This document shows positions 1 through 8,933 of a stretch of 64,000 nt of DNA, piece after piece (position 1 is the stretch's first letter; each line of letters starts with the position of its first letter). The notes under the pieces are model-generated. The model was given only the letters and a program-made list of their open reading frames with translations. It had not been told where the DNA came from and searched no databases. Position numbers and translations under genes: made by a program. The DNA is from Pelagibacteraceae bacterium AG-414-E02. GTDB taxonomy: Bacteria > Pseudomonadota > Alphaproteobacteria > Pelagibacterales > Pelagibacteraceae. The stretch lies in the NCBI GenBank assembly GCA_003214615.1, contig QCLK01000001.1, forward strand, positions 62,001-126,000, given 5' to 3'.

Positions 1-765
1 CCTGGTGTTTTAGCACTTAACAAAATTGGATTAAAAATTATTGATGCAAAAGAAATATTTGAACAAGCAAGAGTTATCAAATCTAAAGAAGAAGTTCAAT
101 GTATGAAGGCTTCTCTTGAAGTTTGCGAAAAAGGAGTTCGGTTGATGAGAAATGAATTAAAAGCTGGCATTACAGAAGATGAACTTTGGTCTCTATTTCA
201 TAAAACAAATATTGAAAATGGAGGTGAGTGGATTGAATGTAGAATGTTAACTTCAGGACAAAGAACAAATCCGTGGATGCAGGAAAGCAGTAATAAAGTT
301 ATTCAACAAGGAGAAATAGTTTCTTTCGATACAGACATGGTCGGTCTTTACGGATACTGCGCTGACATCTCAAGAACTTTTGTTGTGGGTCATAAATTTA
401 GTTCTGAACAAAAAAAATTATATAAAATGGCTACTGATCAAATAAATCATAATTCAGAATTAATTAAACCTGGTTTATCATTTAAAGAGTTTGTGCAAAA
501 ATCTTGGAAACTTCCAGAACCTTATTATGGCAATCGTTATTCCTGTATGTTGCATGGAATCGGTTTGTGTGATGAGTGGCCAATGATTAAATATCCTACT
601 GACGGCGGCCAACAAAGTGGGCGGTTTGAAAAAAATATGACTGTAACAGTTGAATCATACATAGGAGAAGTTGGTGGTAAAGAAGGAGTAAAATTAGAAC
701 AACAATATATGATTGGGGAAAATGGACTTGAGCTGATGTCCCATCATCCTCTAGAGGATTTATAA
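1..765 (+). CDS. dddP: DMSP lyase DddP (5' end outside window)
   Basis: The reading frame is open from the first base, so the N-terminal part is missing. The fold is that of M24 metallopeptidases, but the metal-ligand pattern is the one I know from DddP, which cleaves dimethylsulfoniopropionate to DMS and acrylate. Counting from the first codon in the window, the ligands are D110, D112, D122, H185, E218 and E233. Ordinary M24 peptidases have D-x-G with the next Asp 11 residues on; here it is D-T-D with 12. Y180 (five before the His) and D191 (six after it) fall where DddP has its catalytic Tyr and general-base Asp. The gene is followed after 5 bp by a 2OG oxygenase, suggesting an operon. The alternative is another M24-family hydrolase. 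Confidence 0.78.
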   Translation, partial: PGVLALNKIGLKIIDAKEIFEQARVIKSKEEVQCMKASLEVCEKGVRLMRNELKAGITEDELWSLFHKTNIENGGEWIECRMLTSGQRTNPWMQESSNKVIQQGEIVSFDTDMVGLYGYCADISRTFVVGHKFSSEQKKLYKMATDQINHNSELIKPGLSFKEFVQKSWKLPEPYYGNRYSCMLHGIGLCDEWPMIKYPTDGGQQSGRFEKNMTVTVESYIGEVGGKEGVKLEQQYMIGENGLELMSHHPLEDL

Positions 766-770
766 TTAGA

Positions 771-1622
771 ATGAATAATAGATTAGAAACCATAGTAGAT
801 CTTAAAAAATATCCAATCCAGGATTTAGATTCTCCTTTAATAAAAAAATTAATAAAAAAATGTAAAAGTGATTTAGACCAATTTAGTTGTGCTACTATTC
901 CTAATTTTATTTTACCCAAATCATTAAAAATAATGAATACAGAGTTAGAAAAACAACTTGATGAAGTTTATATGTCAAAGCAAAGTATAAACGCATATTT
1001 ATATTCAAAAGACGATCCTTCATTACCAAAAGATCATCCAAAAAGAATATTTATGGATCGTTATAATGGATATTTGAACTCAGATGTTTTTCCGAAAAAT
1101 TCGGAAATGAAATTTCTTTATGAACAAGATGAACTTTTAAATTTTGTGTCAGCTTGCCTTGGAATATCACCGATTTACCGATGGGCCGATCCTTTAGCTT
1201 GTCATGCTTATAATGTTATGAAACCAGACGGTATTCTTCCTTGGCATTTTGATAGCTGCGAATTTACCTTAAGTTTCATGATACAAAAACCTGACAAAGG
1301 TGGAATATTTGAGTACTGCCCTAACATACGTGAACCTGGAAATGAAAAATTAGCAGAAGTTAAAAAAGTACTTGATGGAGATCGTAAAAGAGTTCGTCAA
1401 TTAAAATTAGAACCGGGTGATCTTCAAATATTTAAAGGACGTTTTACTCTTCATCGAGTCACAAAAATAGAAGGAAATCGTTCTAGATACCTTTGTATAC
1501 CAGCTTACGTGCTTGATCCTTGGAGAGTAAATACTCCAGAGCATTCTAAAGCTATATATGGGAAAATACTTCCAATTCACATTGAAAGAAATAAGCCTAG
1601 ATCTGATGGCTTGGCGGATTAA
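771..1622 (+). CDS. 2OG-Fe(II) oxygenase, HalD/ArpA-like
   Basis: A 283-residue non-heme iron, 2-oxoglutarate-dependent oxygenase. The iron triad is visible as WHFD (H159, D161) and a distal GRFTLHRV (H228), followed by a GNRSR stretch suited to binding 2-oxoglutarate. The surrounding signature (EF-x4-FMIQ, GG-x-FEY, PGDLQIF-x-GR) resembles the family containing the amino-acid halogenases BesD/HalD. Halogenases replace the Asp ligand with Gly; here the Asp is kept, so hydroxylation is expected, substrate unknown. The stop is followed directly by the ATG of the carnitine dehydrogenase-like gene, so the two are translationally linked, which hints at a substrate among trimethylammonium compounds or amino acids. 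The N-terminal 100 residues match no domain I recognise. Confidence 0.7.
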   Translation: MNNRLETIVDLKKYPIQDLDSPLIKKLIKKCKSDLDQFSCATIPNFILPKSLKIMNTELEKQLDEVYMSKQSINAYLYSKDDPSLPKDHPKRIFMDRYNGYLNSDVFPKNSEMKFLYEQDELLNFVSACLGISPIYRWADPLACHAYNVMKPDGILPWHFDSCEFTLSFMIQKPDKGGIFEYCPNIREPGNEKLAEVKKVLDGDRKRVRQLKLEPGDLQIFKGRFTLHRVTKIEGNRSRYLCIPAYVLDPWRVNTPEHSKAIYGKILPIHIERNKPRSDGLAD

Positions 1623-2561
1623 ATGATTAAAAAAGTATCAATTATAGGTACTGGGGTTATTGGTACCGGTTGGATTATTAGATGTTTAGCCCATAATAAA
1701 AAAGTTATCGCGTTTGATAAAGAAATTAAATTAAAAAAAAAATTAATAGTTGAGATAAAACGTGCGTGGCCTTTTATAAAAAAATTATTTAATAAAAAAA
1801 AACTTAATCTTAAAAATTTTAAATATGTCTCTACAATTGAAGAAGCTGTAAAAACCGCTGATTTTATTCAAGAATGTGCAACAGAAAATTATAATCTAAA
1901 AACAAAATTAATGAAAAATATTGGAAAATTTGCAAAACCAAATGCAATTATTTCCTCTAGTTCATCTGGATTATTACCTACAAAAATTTACTCGAAATGT
2001 AAAAATCCTTCTAGAACAATGATCGGCCATCCTTTCAATCCTGTATATTTGTGTCCAGGTGTTGAAATAGTGCCTGGGAAAAAAACAAATAAATTTTTTC
2101 TAAATAAAGCAAAAAAATTTTATAAATCAATATCGATGAATCCAATCATGGTTAAAAAAGAATTGCCTGGCTACTTATCAGATAGATTGCAGGAAGCTTT
2201 ATGGAGAGAAGCGTTACATATTATTAATGAAGGCTATGCAACAACAGAAGATTTGGACAGAGCCATAGAGGACGGTCCAGGAATGAGATATTCTTTAATG
2301 GGTACTTTTCTTACTTTCCACCTTGCGGGCGGAAAAACTGGAATGAAACATATGTTAAAACAATTTGGCCCAGCGTTAAAATTACCCTGGACAAAATTAA
2401 AAGCACCTAAACTTACAAAAAAATTATCTGACAGAATTATAAAAGGAACAAAACAACAATCAAAAGGTAAGTCAGTAGCTTCTCTATCAAATATAAGAGA
2501 TGAATATCTTGTAAACCTATTAAAAATGAGAAAAAAATACGAAAGCAAAATAAGAAAATAA
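1623..2561 (+). CDS. cdhA: L-carnitine 3-dehydrogenase-like
   Basis: A 312-residue NAD-dependent dehydrogenase of the 3-hydroxyacyl-CoA dehydrogenase superfamily. The N-terminal Rossmann motif is GTGVIG at residues 9-14. The C-terminal part carries the block EDGPGMRYSLMGTF followed by FGPALKLPW, which I associate with L-carnitine dehydrogenases (carnitine to 3-dehydrocarnitine). It abuts the 2OG oxygenase gene without a gap and is followed directly by the GFA gene. A BKACE enzyme, a hotdog thioesterase and a gamma-butyrobetaine dioxygenase-like gene elsewhere in the window supply the neighbouring steps to glycine betaine. The alternative is another 3-hydroxyacid dehydrogenase of the lambda-crystallin type. 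Confidence 0.75.
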   Translation: MIKKVSIIGTGVIGTGWIIRCLAHNKKVIAFDKEIKLKKKLIVEIKRAWPFIKKLFNKKKLNLKNFKYVSTIEEAVKTADFIQECATENYNLKTKLMKNIGKFAKPNAIISSSSSGLLPTKIYSKCKNPSRTMIGHPFNPVYLCPGVEIVPGKKTNKFFLNKAKKFYKSISMNPIMVKKELPGYLSDRLQEALWREALHIINEGYATTEDLDRAIEDGPGMRYSLMGTFLTFHLAGGKTGMKHMLKQFGPALKLPWTKLKAPKLTKKLSDRIIKGTKQQSKGKSVASLSNIRDEYLVNLLKMRKKYESKIRK

Positions 2562-2921
2562 ATGAATAAAATAGAGATTCTTACCTGTCATTGTAAAAAA
2601 GTTGAAATAGAGCTCAACTTAGAAAATGGAGTTGAGGAGTTAGTAAGATGTAATTGTTCTTTATGTAAAAGACGCGGCTATATAATGGCTAAAATTAAAT
2701 TAGAAAATTTAAAAGTAAAAAGAGGACTAGATCAATTATCAGTTTATAAATTTGGAAAAAAACAACCTGTAGAACACTTTTTTTGTAGAAATTGTGGTAT
2801 TTATACTCATCATAGATCTTACACTAATCCAAAAAACTACGAATATAATGTCGCCTGTATCGATAATATCGATTCTTTTGAATATAAGAATATTCCAGTT
2901 TTTGATGGAGAAAAATTATAA
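2562..2921 (+). CDS. GFA-family zinc protein
   Basis: A 119-residue protein of the glutathione-dependent formaldehyde-activating (GFA/CENP-V-like) family. Zinc-binding cysteine pairs are visible: CHC near residue 10, CNCSLC near residue 30, and CRNCGIYTHH in the second half. The family is a small beta-fold that binds two zinc ions. The formaldehyde link was claimed for Gfa of Paracoccus and is not secure for most members. Its ATG follows the previous stop with no gap, so it closes the dddP-oxygenase-carnitine dehydrogenase operon. A formaldehyde-handling role would fit the demethylation pathways here but is inference. Confidence 0.8.
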   Translation: MNKIEILTCHCKKVEIELNLENGVEELVRCNCSLCKRRGYIMAKIKLENLKVKRGLDQLSVYKFGKKQPVEHFFCRNCGIYTHHRSYTNPKNYEYNVACIDNIDSFEYKNIPVFDGEKL

Positions 2922-2981
2922 AATTTATGAGTATTTTAATAAAAAAGAAGAATTTGAAGTAAGTAAATGATTGAAAAAAAT

Positions 2982-4415
2982 TTAATTCCAACCACCAACT
3001 GTTTTTACTTCTAAAAACTCTATAAGGCCTTCAGTTCCAGCTTCTCGACCAATGCCAGAATGTTTATATCCTCCAAAAGGAGAAGCAACAGCTATACCCA
3101 CTCCATTAACATCAACCATTCCAGATCTAAGTTTTCTTGCAACTCTTTGAACTTTTTCTTTATCTTGTGTTTGAATATAATTTGTCAAACCGTAAGGCGT
3201 ATCATTTGCTATTGAAATAGCTTCTTCTTCATTTTCAAAGGGAATTATAGATAGCACTGGTCCAAAAATTTCAGTTCTCGCTATCTCCATTTGATTGTTA
3301 ACATCAGCAAAAACAGTTGGTTTTACATAATAACCCTTTTCTAAACCTTTAGGTTTACCAGTTCCCCCCGCAACTAATTTTGCCCCTTCATCTATTCCTT
3401 TTTGAATTAAAGTTTGAATCTTATTAAATTGCACTTCAGAAACTACTGGTCCAATATGATCGCCATCTTTTTGCGGAGAATCTACCTTCGTATCATTTGC
3501 TAATTTTTTTACTTTTTCTACAGTTTCATTATAAATTGATTTTTCAACAAGCATTCTAGTGGGAGCATTACAAGATTGTCCTGAATTTCTAAAGCATCTT
3601 AAAACGCCTCTTGCTACTGCTTCTGAATCGGCATCTTTAAAAATTATATTCGCACCTTTCCCACCTAATTCTAAGCTTATTCTTTTAAAATCTTTTGCAG
3701 CATTTTGAGAAATTAATGCCCCAGCTCTTGTTGATCCAGTGAAAGAAATCATATCTATATCAGGATGACTAGTCAAAGCATCACCCGTAATAGCCCCATC
3801 TCCATTCACTAAATTAAAAACTCCTGAAGGAAATTTTGCCTCGTCAATCATTTCAGCAAGTAACATTGATGACAAAGGTGCTATCTCGGAAGGTTTTAAA
3901 ACTACTGTGCATGCAGATGCTAAAGCAGGAATTACTTTTAGATTAACTTGATTGATTGGCCAATTCCAAGGTGTAATCAAAGCACAAACACCTTTTGGTT
4001 CATACAATAATTTTTGATTATTTTTTTCTTCTCCTAAATCTTTTTCAAATTTAAAATCTTTTAATATATTTTTAAACGATTTAATGTGGCTAGCTCCTGT
4101 AGCGGCTTGCATTTCTGTTGAGAATTTCATGGGAGCTCCCATCTCAAGAGTAATGAGCTTTGCCATTTCAGCCCATCTTTTTTTATAAATAACATATAAT
4201 TTTTCCAATAATTCCAATCTCTCTTCTTTTTTTGAGAAAGCCCAAGTACTAAAAGCTTTTTTTGCAGCAGTAACTGCCTTGTCTATATCTTTTTTTCCTC
4301 CAAGAGATATTTCTGCACAAGGTTTCTCATTTGAAGGATCTATTACTTTATAGTTCCTTGGTTCTGCTGGAGAAACCCATTTTCCATTAATATAAAAATT
4401 CTTTTTATCTAGCAT
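2982..4415 (-). CDS. NAD-dependent aldehyde dehydrogenase
   Basis: A full-length (477 aa) aldehyde dehydrogenase with oxyanion Asn in PWNW (N151), general-base Glu in LELGGK (E249) and nucleophile in GQSCNAP (C282). It lies 6 bp after a betaine permease gene and is probably the last gene of that operon, so betaine aldehyde or another amino-aldehyde is a reasonable substrate; the sequence alone does not settle it. It is a close paralog of the enzyme at 61716-63146: both begin MLD-K-NFYINGKWV and share GQSC-APTRMLVEKSIY. It converges with the GFA gene, with a 60-bp gap that holds no clear terminator. Confidence 0.88.
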   Translation of the reverse strand: MLDKKNFYINGKWVSPAEPRNYKVIDPSNEKPCAEISLGGKKDIDKAVTAAKKAFSTWAFSKKEERLELLEKLYVIYKKRWAEMAKLITLEMGAPMKFSTEMQAATGASHIKSFKNILKDFKFEKDLGEEKNNQKLLYEPKGVCALITPWNWPINQVNLKVIPALASACTVVLKPSEIAPLSSMLLAEMIDEAKFPSGVFNLVNGDGAITGDALTSHPDIDMISFTGSTRAGALISQNAAKDFKRISLELGGKGANIIFKDADSEAVARGVLRCFRNSGQSCNAPTRMLVEKSIYNETVEKVKKLANDTKVDSPQKDGDHIGPVVSEVQFNKIQTLIQKGIDEGAKLVAGGTGKPKGLEKGYYVKPTVFADVNNQMEIARTEIFGPVLSIIPFENEEEAISIANDTPYGLTNYIQTQDKEKVQRVARKLRSGMVDVNGVGIAVASPFGGYKHSGIGREAGTEGLIEFLEVKTVGGWN

Positions 4416-4421
4416 TTTTTC

Positions 4422-5306
4422 TTACTTTTTAAATCCACGATGTTTTTGTATTCTACGACCATATTCTTGAGCAACTCTATCAAAAATAATTGCTAATGCC
4501 ACTATTGCTAAGCCATTAAACAACCCTAAAGCAAGATACTGGTTTAAAACAGCCCTTAAAATTGGCACACCTAGACCTTTTACTCCTATCATTGAAGCAA
4601 TAACAACCATTGCCAATGCCATCATAATTGTTTGGTTTACCCCGGCAAAAACGGTTGGAAGTGCAAGCGGAATTTGTACTGTTTTTAATTTTTGAAATGT
4701 TGTCGCTCCATAAGCTGTGCTTGCTTCTAAAGTTTCTTTATCAACTTCCCTTATTCCAAGATTTGTTAATCTTATTATTGGTGGAACTGCATATATACAA
4801 ATAGCTATTAATCCTGGAACTTTTCCGATGCCAAGTAACATCAGAATTGGAATTAAATATACGAAACTTGGAATTGTTTGCATCATATCCAAAATAGGTA
4901 GTATTGCTCTTTCCACCCTATCTGAGCGAGACATCATTACGCCCACAGGTATTCCTGCAGTCATACATATAATTACACATACAGTTATAATAGCTACTGT
5001 TGCCATAGTATCTTTCCACATACCAAAGTAGCCGATAAGGAAGAAAGCTATTGCAGCTCCAAGCACAAGTTTCCAATTTTTTGAACCTAGCCAAGCTAAC
5101 CCGCAAATAATACCTATTACTATTGGCCAAGGAGAATTGATTAACAGTTTTTCCAACCAAACCAAAAAATATAATAATGGGTCAAAAAAGGCCTCTATAC
5201 CATCTCCATACGTTCTAGAAAAATCTCTAAAAGCAAAATCAATCCCTTTTCTCACTTCCATGAGAGTTGTACGATCCATTACAGGAAATTTAGTAAGAAA
5301 TTCCAT
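4422..5306 (-). CDS. proW: Glycine betaine/proline-type ABC permease
   Basis: A 294-residue inner-membrane permease of the ProW/OpuAB family. The cytoplasmic N-terminal region is followed by about six to seven membrane segments and the BPD_transp_1 core, with the motif LPILDMMQTIPSFVYLIP and the EAA-like loop (EASTAYGATTFQKLKTVQIPLALP in part). It should pair with the binding protein encoded just upstream (5364-6386). A 13-bp stem-loop sits between the two genes. No ATPase gene belongs to this operon: the next gene is an aldehyde dehydrogenase. The permease must therefore share an ATPase, such as those at 24009 or 55797, or use one outside the window. Confidence 0.88.
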   Translation of the reverse strand: MEFLTKFPVMDRTTLMEVRKGIDFAFRDFSRTYGDGIEAFFDPLLYFLVWLEKLLINSPWPIVIGIICGLAWLGSKNWKLVLGAAIAFFLIGYFGMWKDTMATVAIITVCVIICMTAGIPVGVMMSRSDRVERAILPILDMMQTIPSFVYLIPILMLLGIGKVPGLIAICIYAVPPIIRLTNLGIREVDKETLEASTAYGATTFQKLKTVQIPLALPTVFAGVNQTIMMALAMVVIASMIGVKGLGVPILRAVLNQYLALGLFNGLAIVALAIIFDRVAQEYGRRIQKHRGFKK

Positions 5307-5320
5307 TTTATCTCAAAAAA

Positions 5321-5351
5321 TTAACGAGCCTATTATAAATAGGCTCGTTAA
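5321..5351 (-). terminator. Stem-loop between binding-protein and permease genes
   Basis: A perfect 13-bp inverted repeat (5321-5333 with 5339-5351, arm TTAACGAGCCTAT) around a 5-nt loop. In the minus-strand transcript it lies directly after the binding-protein stop codon. No strong T run follows, so it is more likely a partial terminator or an mRNA 3'-end protector that raises binding-protein output over permease output than a full stop. The same arrangement occurs at the other two betaine/TMAO-type transporters in the window. Confidence 0.7.
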
Positions 5352-5363
5352 ATAAATTATATT

Positions 5364-6386
5364 TTAAAGACCAGCTTTGATTTTTTTCTTAGCACCACCA
5401 GATACCCATTTACCCCAGACATCTTCGTGCTTCTTTAAAAACTCAATTGCTGCATCCGAACCTTTTGCTTGGTTATCAGCCATGTACACAAGCATTCCAT
5501 TCATTACTTCACCTGGAAAGACACGTTTCTTAACATATTTTAAAGCGTCTTTTCCGCCAGTTTCTGCAAAGTTTACTGTAACGATAGAATTAACTTCTGA
5601 TTTTGTCCATGCAGTAGGCTTAGGATTTGCACAATCTTGCTCGGGAAGAGTTATACAATTATCCCAATTATCTCTACCTGCAAAAGGCACTCCAAAATCA
5701 ACTGGTTGCAAATTGTATTTTCCAACGATTGAAGTTGGGTTCCAGTAGTAACCGAACCAAGTGTTTCCTGAATCGGCGGCTTTAGCTATAGAACCATCTA
5801 AACCTGCAGCAGAACCTGGGTCAACTAACACCCATCCTTTTTTCTCCATTTCAAAAGCTTTAAAAAGGTTTGCATTAGCTAACTGACATCCCCATCCTGC
5901 AGGACATCCTACAAATGCTCCTTTTGAAGGATCTTCTTTATATGGAAATAAATCTGGTCTTTCCAAGATTTGAAGAGCAGTCATTCCTTTTAACTCTGGA
6001 TGTTTTTTTATTGATCCAGGAGTTAACCACCAGCCTTCACCAAGACCAGTTATCGGTGCTTTGTTAGCAATGATTAATCTTTTTTCTGCAACAGCTTTTT
6101 TCAAAGGTGTATAAACAGCATTCGCCCATTGCTCTGGGTTCATGTCTGGCGAACCTTTGTCATTCATTGATGTAAAAGTTGGCATAGTAGCACCTGGCAC
6201 CAATTCAACTTCGCAACCATAACCTTTTTCTAGAATGATTTTATCAACATTGGCCATCAACTCAGCTGATGCCCAGTTTTGTTCAGCTATAACAAGTTTC
6301 CCACAAGCTGCATTTGCATTAAAACTAAATGCAAAAAAACCTAACACAGCTAATGAAGAAATTATTAACTTTTTCAATTTATTCAT
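5364..6386 (-). CDS. proX: Betaine-type ABC substrate-binding protein
   Basis: A periplasmic OpuAC/ProX-family binding protein of 340 residues. It begins with a signal peptide (MNKLKK, hydrophobic stretch, cleavage near FNANA-A) and carries the tryptophan-rich ligand pockets typical of quaternary-ammonium binding (for example EQNWASAE, TWFGYYWNP). An upstream in-frame ATG at 6398 overlaps a GGGAGA ribosome-binding site that is well placed for the ATG at 6386, so the latter is chosen. It is the first gene of an operon with the permease at 4422. The ligand is probably glycine betaine or a related methylated compound; specificity cannot be read from sequence. Confidence 0.87.
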   Translation of the reverse strand: MNKLKKLIISSLAVLGFFAFSFNANAACGKLVIAEQNWASAELMANVDKIILEKGYGCEVELVPGATMPTFTSMNDKGSPDMNPEQWANAVYTPLKKAVAEKRLIIANKAPITGLGEGWWLTPGSIKKHPELKGMTALQILERPDLFPYKEDPSKGAFVGCPAGWGCQLANANLFKAFEMEKKGWVLVDPGSAAGLDGSIAKAADSGNTWFGYYWNPTSIVGKYNLQPVDFGVPFAGRDNWDNCITLPEQDCANPKPTAWTKSEVNSIVTVNFAETGGKDALKYVKKRVFPGEVMNGMLVYMADNQAKGSDAAIEFLKKHEDVWGKWVSGGAKKKIKAGL

Positions 6387-6506
6387 TTTTTCTCCCATTA
6401 ATTTTTAATTCGTAACATTCAAGCATAAAAGAAAAAGAAATGTAACCGTTAAGAACAACTTCTGATTGAAAAAATGTAAAAAATTGATTTAAATTTAAAA
6501 TAAAAT

Positions 6507-8924
6507 TTAAATTCTCATTTTTTCACCGTTTGAATCATACAAGGCCCTATCGGTTACATGAGCTGAATAAAGCTTACCATTGATTTCAACATCTAAGATT
6601 GTTTCATGTTTTGATAATTCTACAGGTACATAACCTAATGCCATACTTTTTTTAACATGATGAGCATAGCCTCCTGAAGTAATATAACCTACGCATTTAT
6701 TATCTTTTAAAATAGCCTCATCATTTGTAACATCAATATCTTTGGTGTCTATTATCATAGTAACAAGTTTCTTTTTAACTCCCCGTTTTTTTTCACTTAA
6801 ACTGGCTTCTTTTCCAATAAAATCTTTGTTCCAATTAATAAATTGATCTAATCCTGACTCAGCTGCTGTAAAGTCATGTCTAAAATCAAGTGTCCAGGCT
6901 CCCCAATTTTTTTCTAATCTCAATGCCATCAAAGCTCTTGTGCCATAAAATTTTAAGGATAAATCTTTTCCGTGTAGTTCAATTTCTTCAAATAATTTTA
7001 ATTGAAATTGAGGGGCTACATAAATTTCATAACCAAGCTCTCCAGAAAAGGATATACGATTTAATATTGCTGGCACTCCACCAACAAAAGTTGTTCTAGT
7101 ATCTCTGAATTTAAACATTTTATCAGAAACATCATCTCTGCAAATTTTGGATAATAATTTTCTTGAGTTTGGTCCTGAAATAGCGATGCCATGAAAATCA
7201 TCTGATCTATTTTTATAATTTACATCACTTTTTGGTAAAAATTTTTCAAACCATCTTCTATGCATTTCTTGTGCAGCTCCCGACCCAAAAACCATAAATT
7301 TCTCTTCATTTAAACAGGCAACTGTCAGATCTCCATAAAGCTTGCCCTTGGGGGTTAACATTGGTGTAAGAATGATCCTTCCAGGTTTAGGTATTGTTCC
7401 AGCTAAAATATAGTTAAGAAATTTTCTTGCTCCTTTTCCTGTAATCTCGTGTTTAGCAAAATTTGCTATTTCGATAGCCCCAACAGAATTTCTCACAGCT
7501 TTAACTTCTTCTGCGACATAATCATGACTTCTAGATCTTTTAAAAGTAGGCTCCTCATGTGCGTCCTTTGCGTCTTTTGCAAACCAAAGTGCTGTTTCTA
7601 AACCAAATGAATCTCCCATTACTGCGCCTTTTGCGATAAGGCGGTCATATAATGAAGTTGTTTTCTGTTTTCTGCCTTTTGGCAGTGTCTCGTTTGGAAA
7701 AGTCATAATAAATCTTCTTTCATAATTTTCTGAAGATTTTATAGTTCCATAATTTGGTGATGCATAATTTCCAAAACGAGCTACGTCCATTGCCCAAACA
7801 TCTATTGAAGGTTCACCATCAATTATCCATTCTGCAATACATTTTCCTACGCCTCCACCTTGACAAAAACCAGCCATCACTCCAACAGCAACCCAGTAAT
7901 TTTTTACACCAGGGACTGGACCAATTAGTGGGCTTCCATCTGGACCAAAAGTAAACGGCCCATTAACAATATTTTTTATTCCTGCTTTTTCCAATGCTGG
8001 TATTCTTTTAAATCCTATTGCTAATCTATCCTGAATATTTTCTAATTTAGGTTCTAAGAGTTCGTGTCCAAAATTCATGGGGGTTCCTTTTACTTTCCAA
8101 GGAGTAGATTTTTGTTCATAAGTTCCAAGCAACATTCCATTTGCTTCTTGCCGAAAATAAATATTTCCTTCAAAATCTGTTCCTATAGGTAATCTTTTCT
8201 CTTTTCCCATTGCTTCAATTTCTGGAATTGTTTCAGTAATTAGATAATGATGTTCCATCGGTTGGACTGGTAAATTTATTCCAGCTAATTTACCAACTTC
8301 TCTAGCCCAAAGACCACCAGCATTAATTACTATTTCTGCATTTATGTTTCCCTTGTCTGTGACCACATCCCATGATCCATCAGGTTTTTGTTTAGTGTCC
8401 GTTACAACTGTGTTGGTATAATATTTTCCTCCATAAACTTTTGCTGCCTTTGCAAAAGCATATGTTACGCCTGATGGGTCAACCTCTCCATCAATAGGAT
8501 CCCACAAAGCTAAAAGATATTTTTTAGGATCTATTAATGGATGTTTCTTTTTAACTTCTTCAAGAGAAATAAATTCTTGGTCAAGACCCATATATCTAGC
8601 CTTTGATCTTTCTCTCTTTAAGTAATCAGCCCAAACTTCGTTGGAAGCTAAATAAAATCCTCCACTTGGTTTAAAACCAGTTGAGTGTCCAGATTCCTTT
8701 TCTATTTCTTTATAAAGGCCTATTGTATATGCCATCATTCTTGAGATGTTTGGATCTGAAGAAATTACATGTACATTTCCTGCTGCATGCCAAGATGACC
8801 CGGAAGTTAATTCTTTTCTTTCAAGTAATATGCAATCTTTTAATCCAAACTTAGATAAATGATACAGTATTGAGCAACCGACTACTCCTCCACCTACTAC
8901 AACTACCTTGGCGTGTTTTTCCAT
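6507..8924 (-). CDS. Dimethylglycine dehydrogenase-like, FAD + GcvT domains
   Basis: An 805-residue two-part enzyme. Residues about 1-390 form a DAO-type FAD oxidoreductase with the dinucleotide motif VVGGGVVG and GSSWHAAGN, whose His corresponds to the covalent-flavin His of dimethylglycine/sarcosine dehydrogenases. Residues about 420-805 form a GcvT-like, tetrahydrofolate-binding region (SGELGYEIYV, GYITSGGYAHH). It demethylates dimethylglycine (or sarcosine) and passes the methyl group as methylene-THF. The gene lies 9 bp after the BHMT-like gene, which makes dimethylglycine, so dimethylglycine is the favoured substrate. It is read into from the BHMT gene and ends about 120 bp before the upstream region of the binding-protein gene. 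Confidence 0.83.
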   Translation of the reverse strand: MEKHAKVVVVGGGVVGCSILYHLSKFGLKDCILLERKELTSGSSWHAAGNVHVISSDPNISRMMAYTIGLYKEIEKESGHSTGFKPSGGFYLASNEVWADYLKRERSKARYMGLDQEFISLEEVKKKHPLIDPKKYLLALWDPIDGEVDPSGVTYAFAKAAKVYGGKYYTNTVVTDTKQKPDGSWDVVTDKGNINAEIVINAGGLWAREVGKLAGINLPVQPMEHHYLITETIPEIEAMGKEKRLPIGTDFEGNIYFRQEANGMLLGTYEQKSTPWKVKGTPMNFGHELLEPKLENIQDRLAIGFKRIPALEKAGIKNIVNGPFTFGPDGSPLIGPVPGVKNYWVAVGVMAGFCQGGGVGKCIAEWIIDGEPSIDVWAMDVARFGNYASPNYGTIKSSENYERRFIMTFPNETLPKGRKQKTTSLYDRLIAKGAVMGDSFGLETALWFAKDAKDAHEEPTFKRSRSHDYVAEEVKAVRNSVGAIEIANFAKHEITGKGARKFLNYILAGTIPKPGRIILTPMLTPKGKLYGDLTVACLNEEKFMVFGSGAAQEMHRRWFEKFLPKSDVNYKNRSDDFHGIAISGPNSRKLLSKICRDDVSDKMFKFRDTRTTFVGGVPAILNRISFSGELGYEIYVAPQFQLKLFEEIELHGKDLSLKFYGTRALMALRLEKNWGAWTLDFRHDFTAAESGLDQFINWNKDFIGKEASLSEKKRGVKKKLVTMIIDTKDIDVTNDEAILKDNKCVGYITSGGYAHHVKKSMALGYVPVELSKHETILDVEINGKLYSAHVTDRALYDSNGEKMRI

Positions 8925-8933
8925 TAATATAAA

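Noticed and set aside
1-765. Ordinary Xaa-Pro aminopeptidase/prolidase.
   Set aside because: The extra Asp (D-T-D), 12-residue spacing, and the Tyr and Asp around the His fit DddP better than M24 peptidases.
771-1622. Amino-acid halogenase (BesD/HalD type).
   Set aside because: The iron-binding Asp (D161) is present, whereas halogenases have Gly there.
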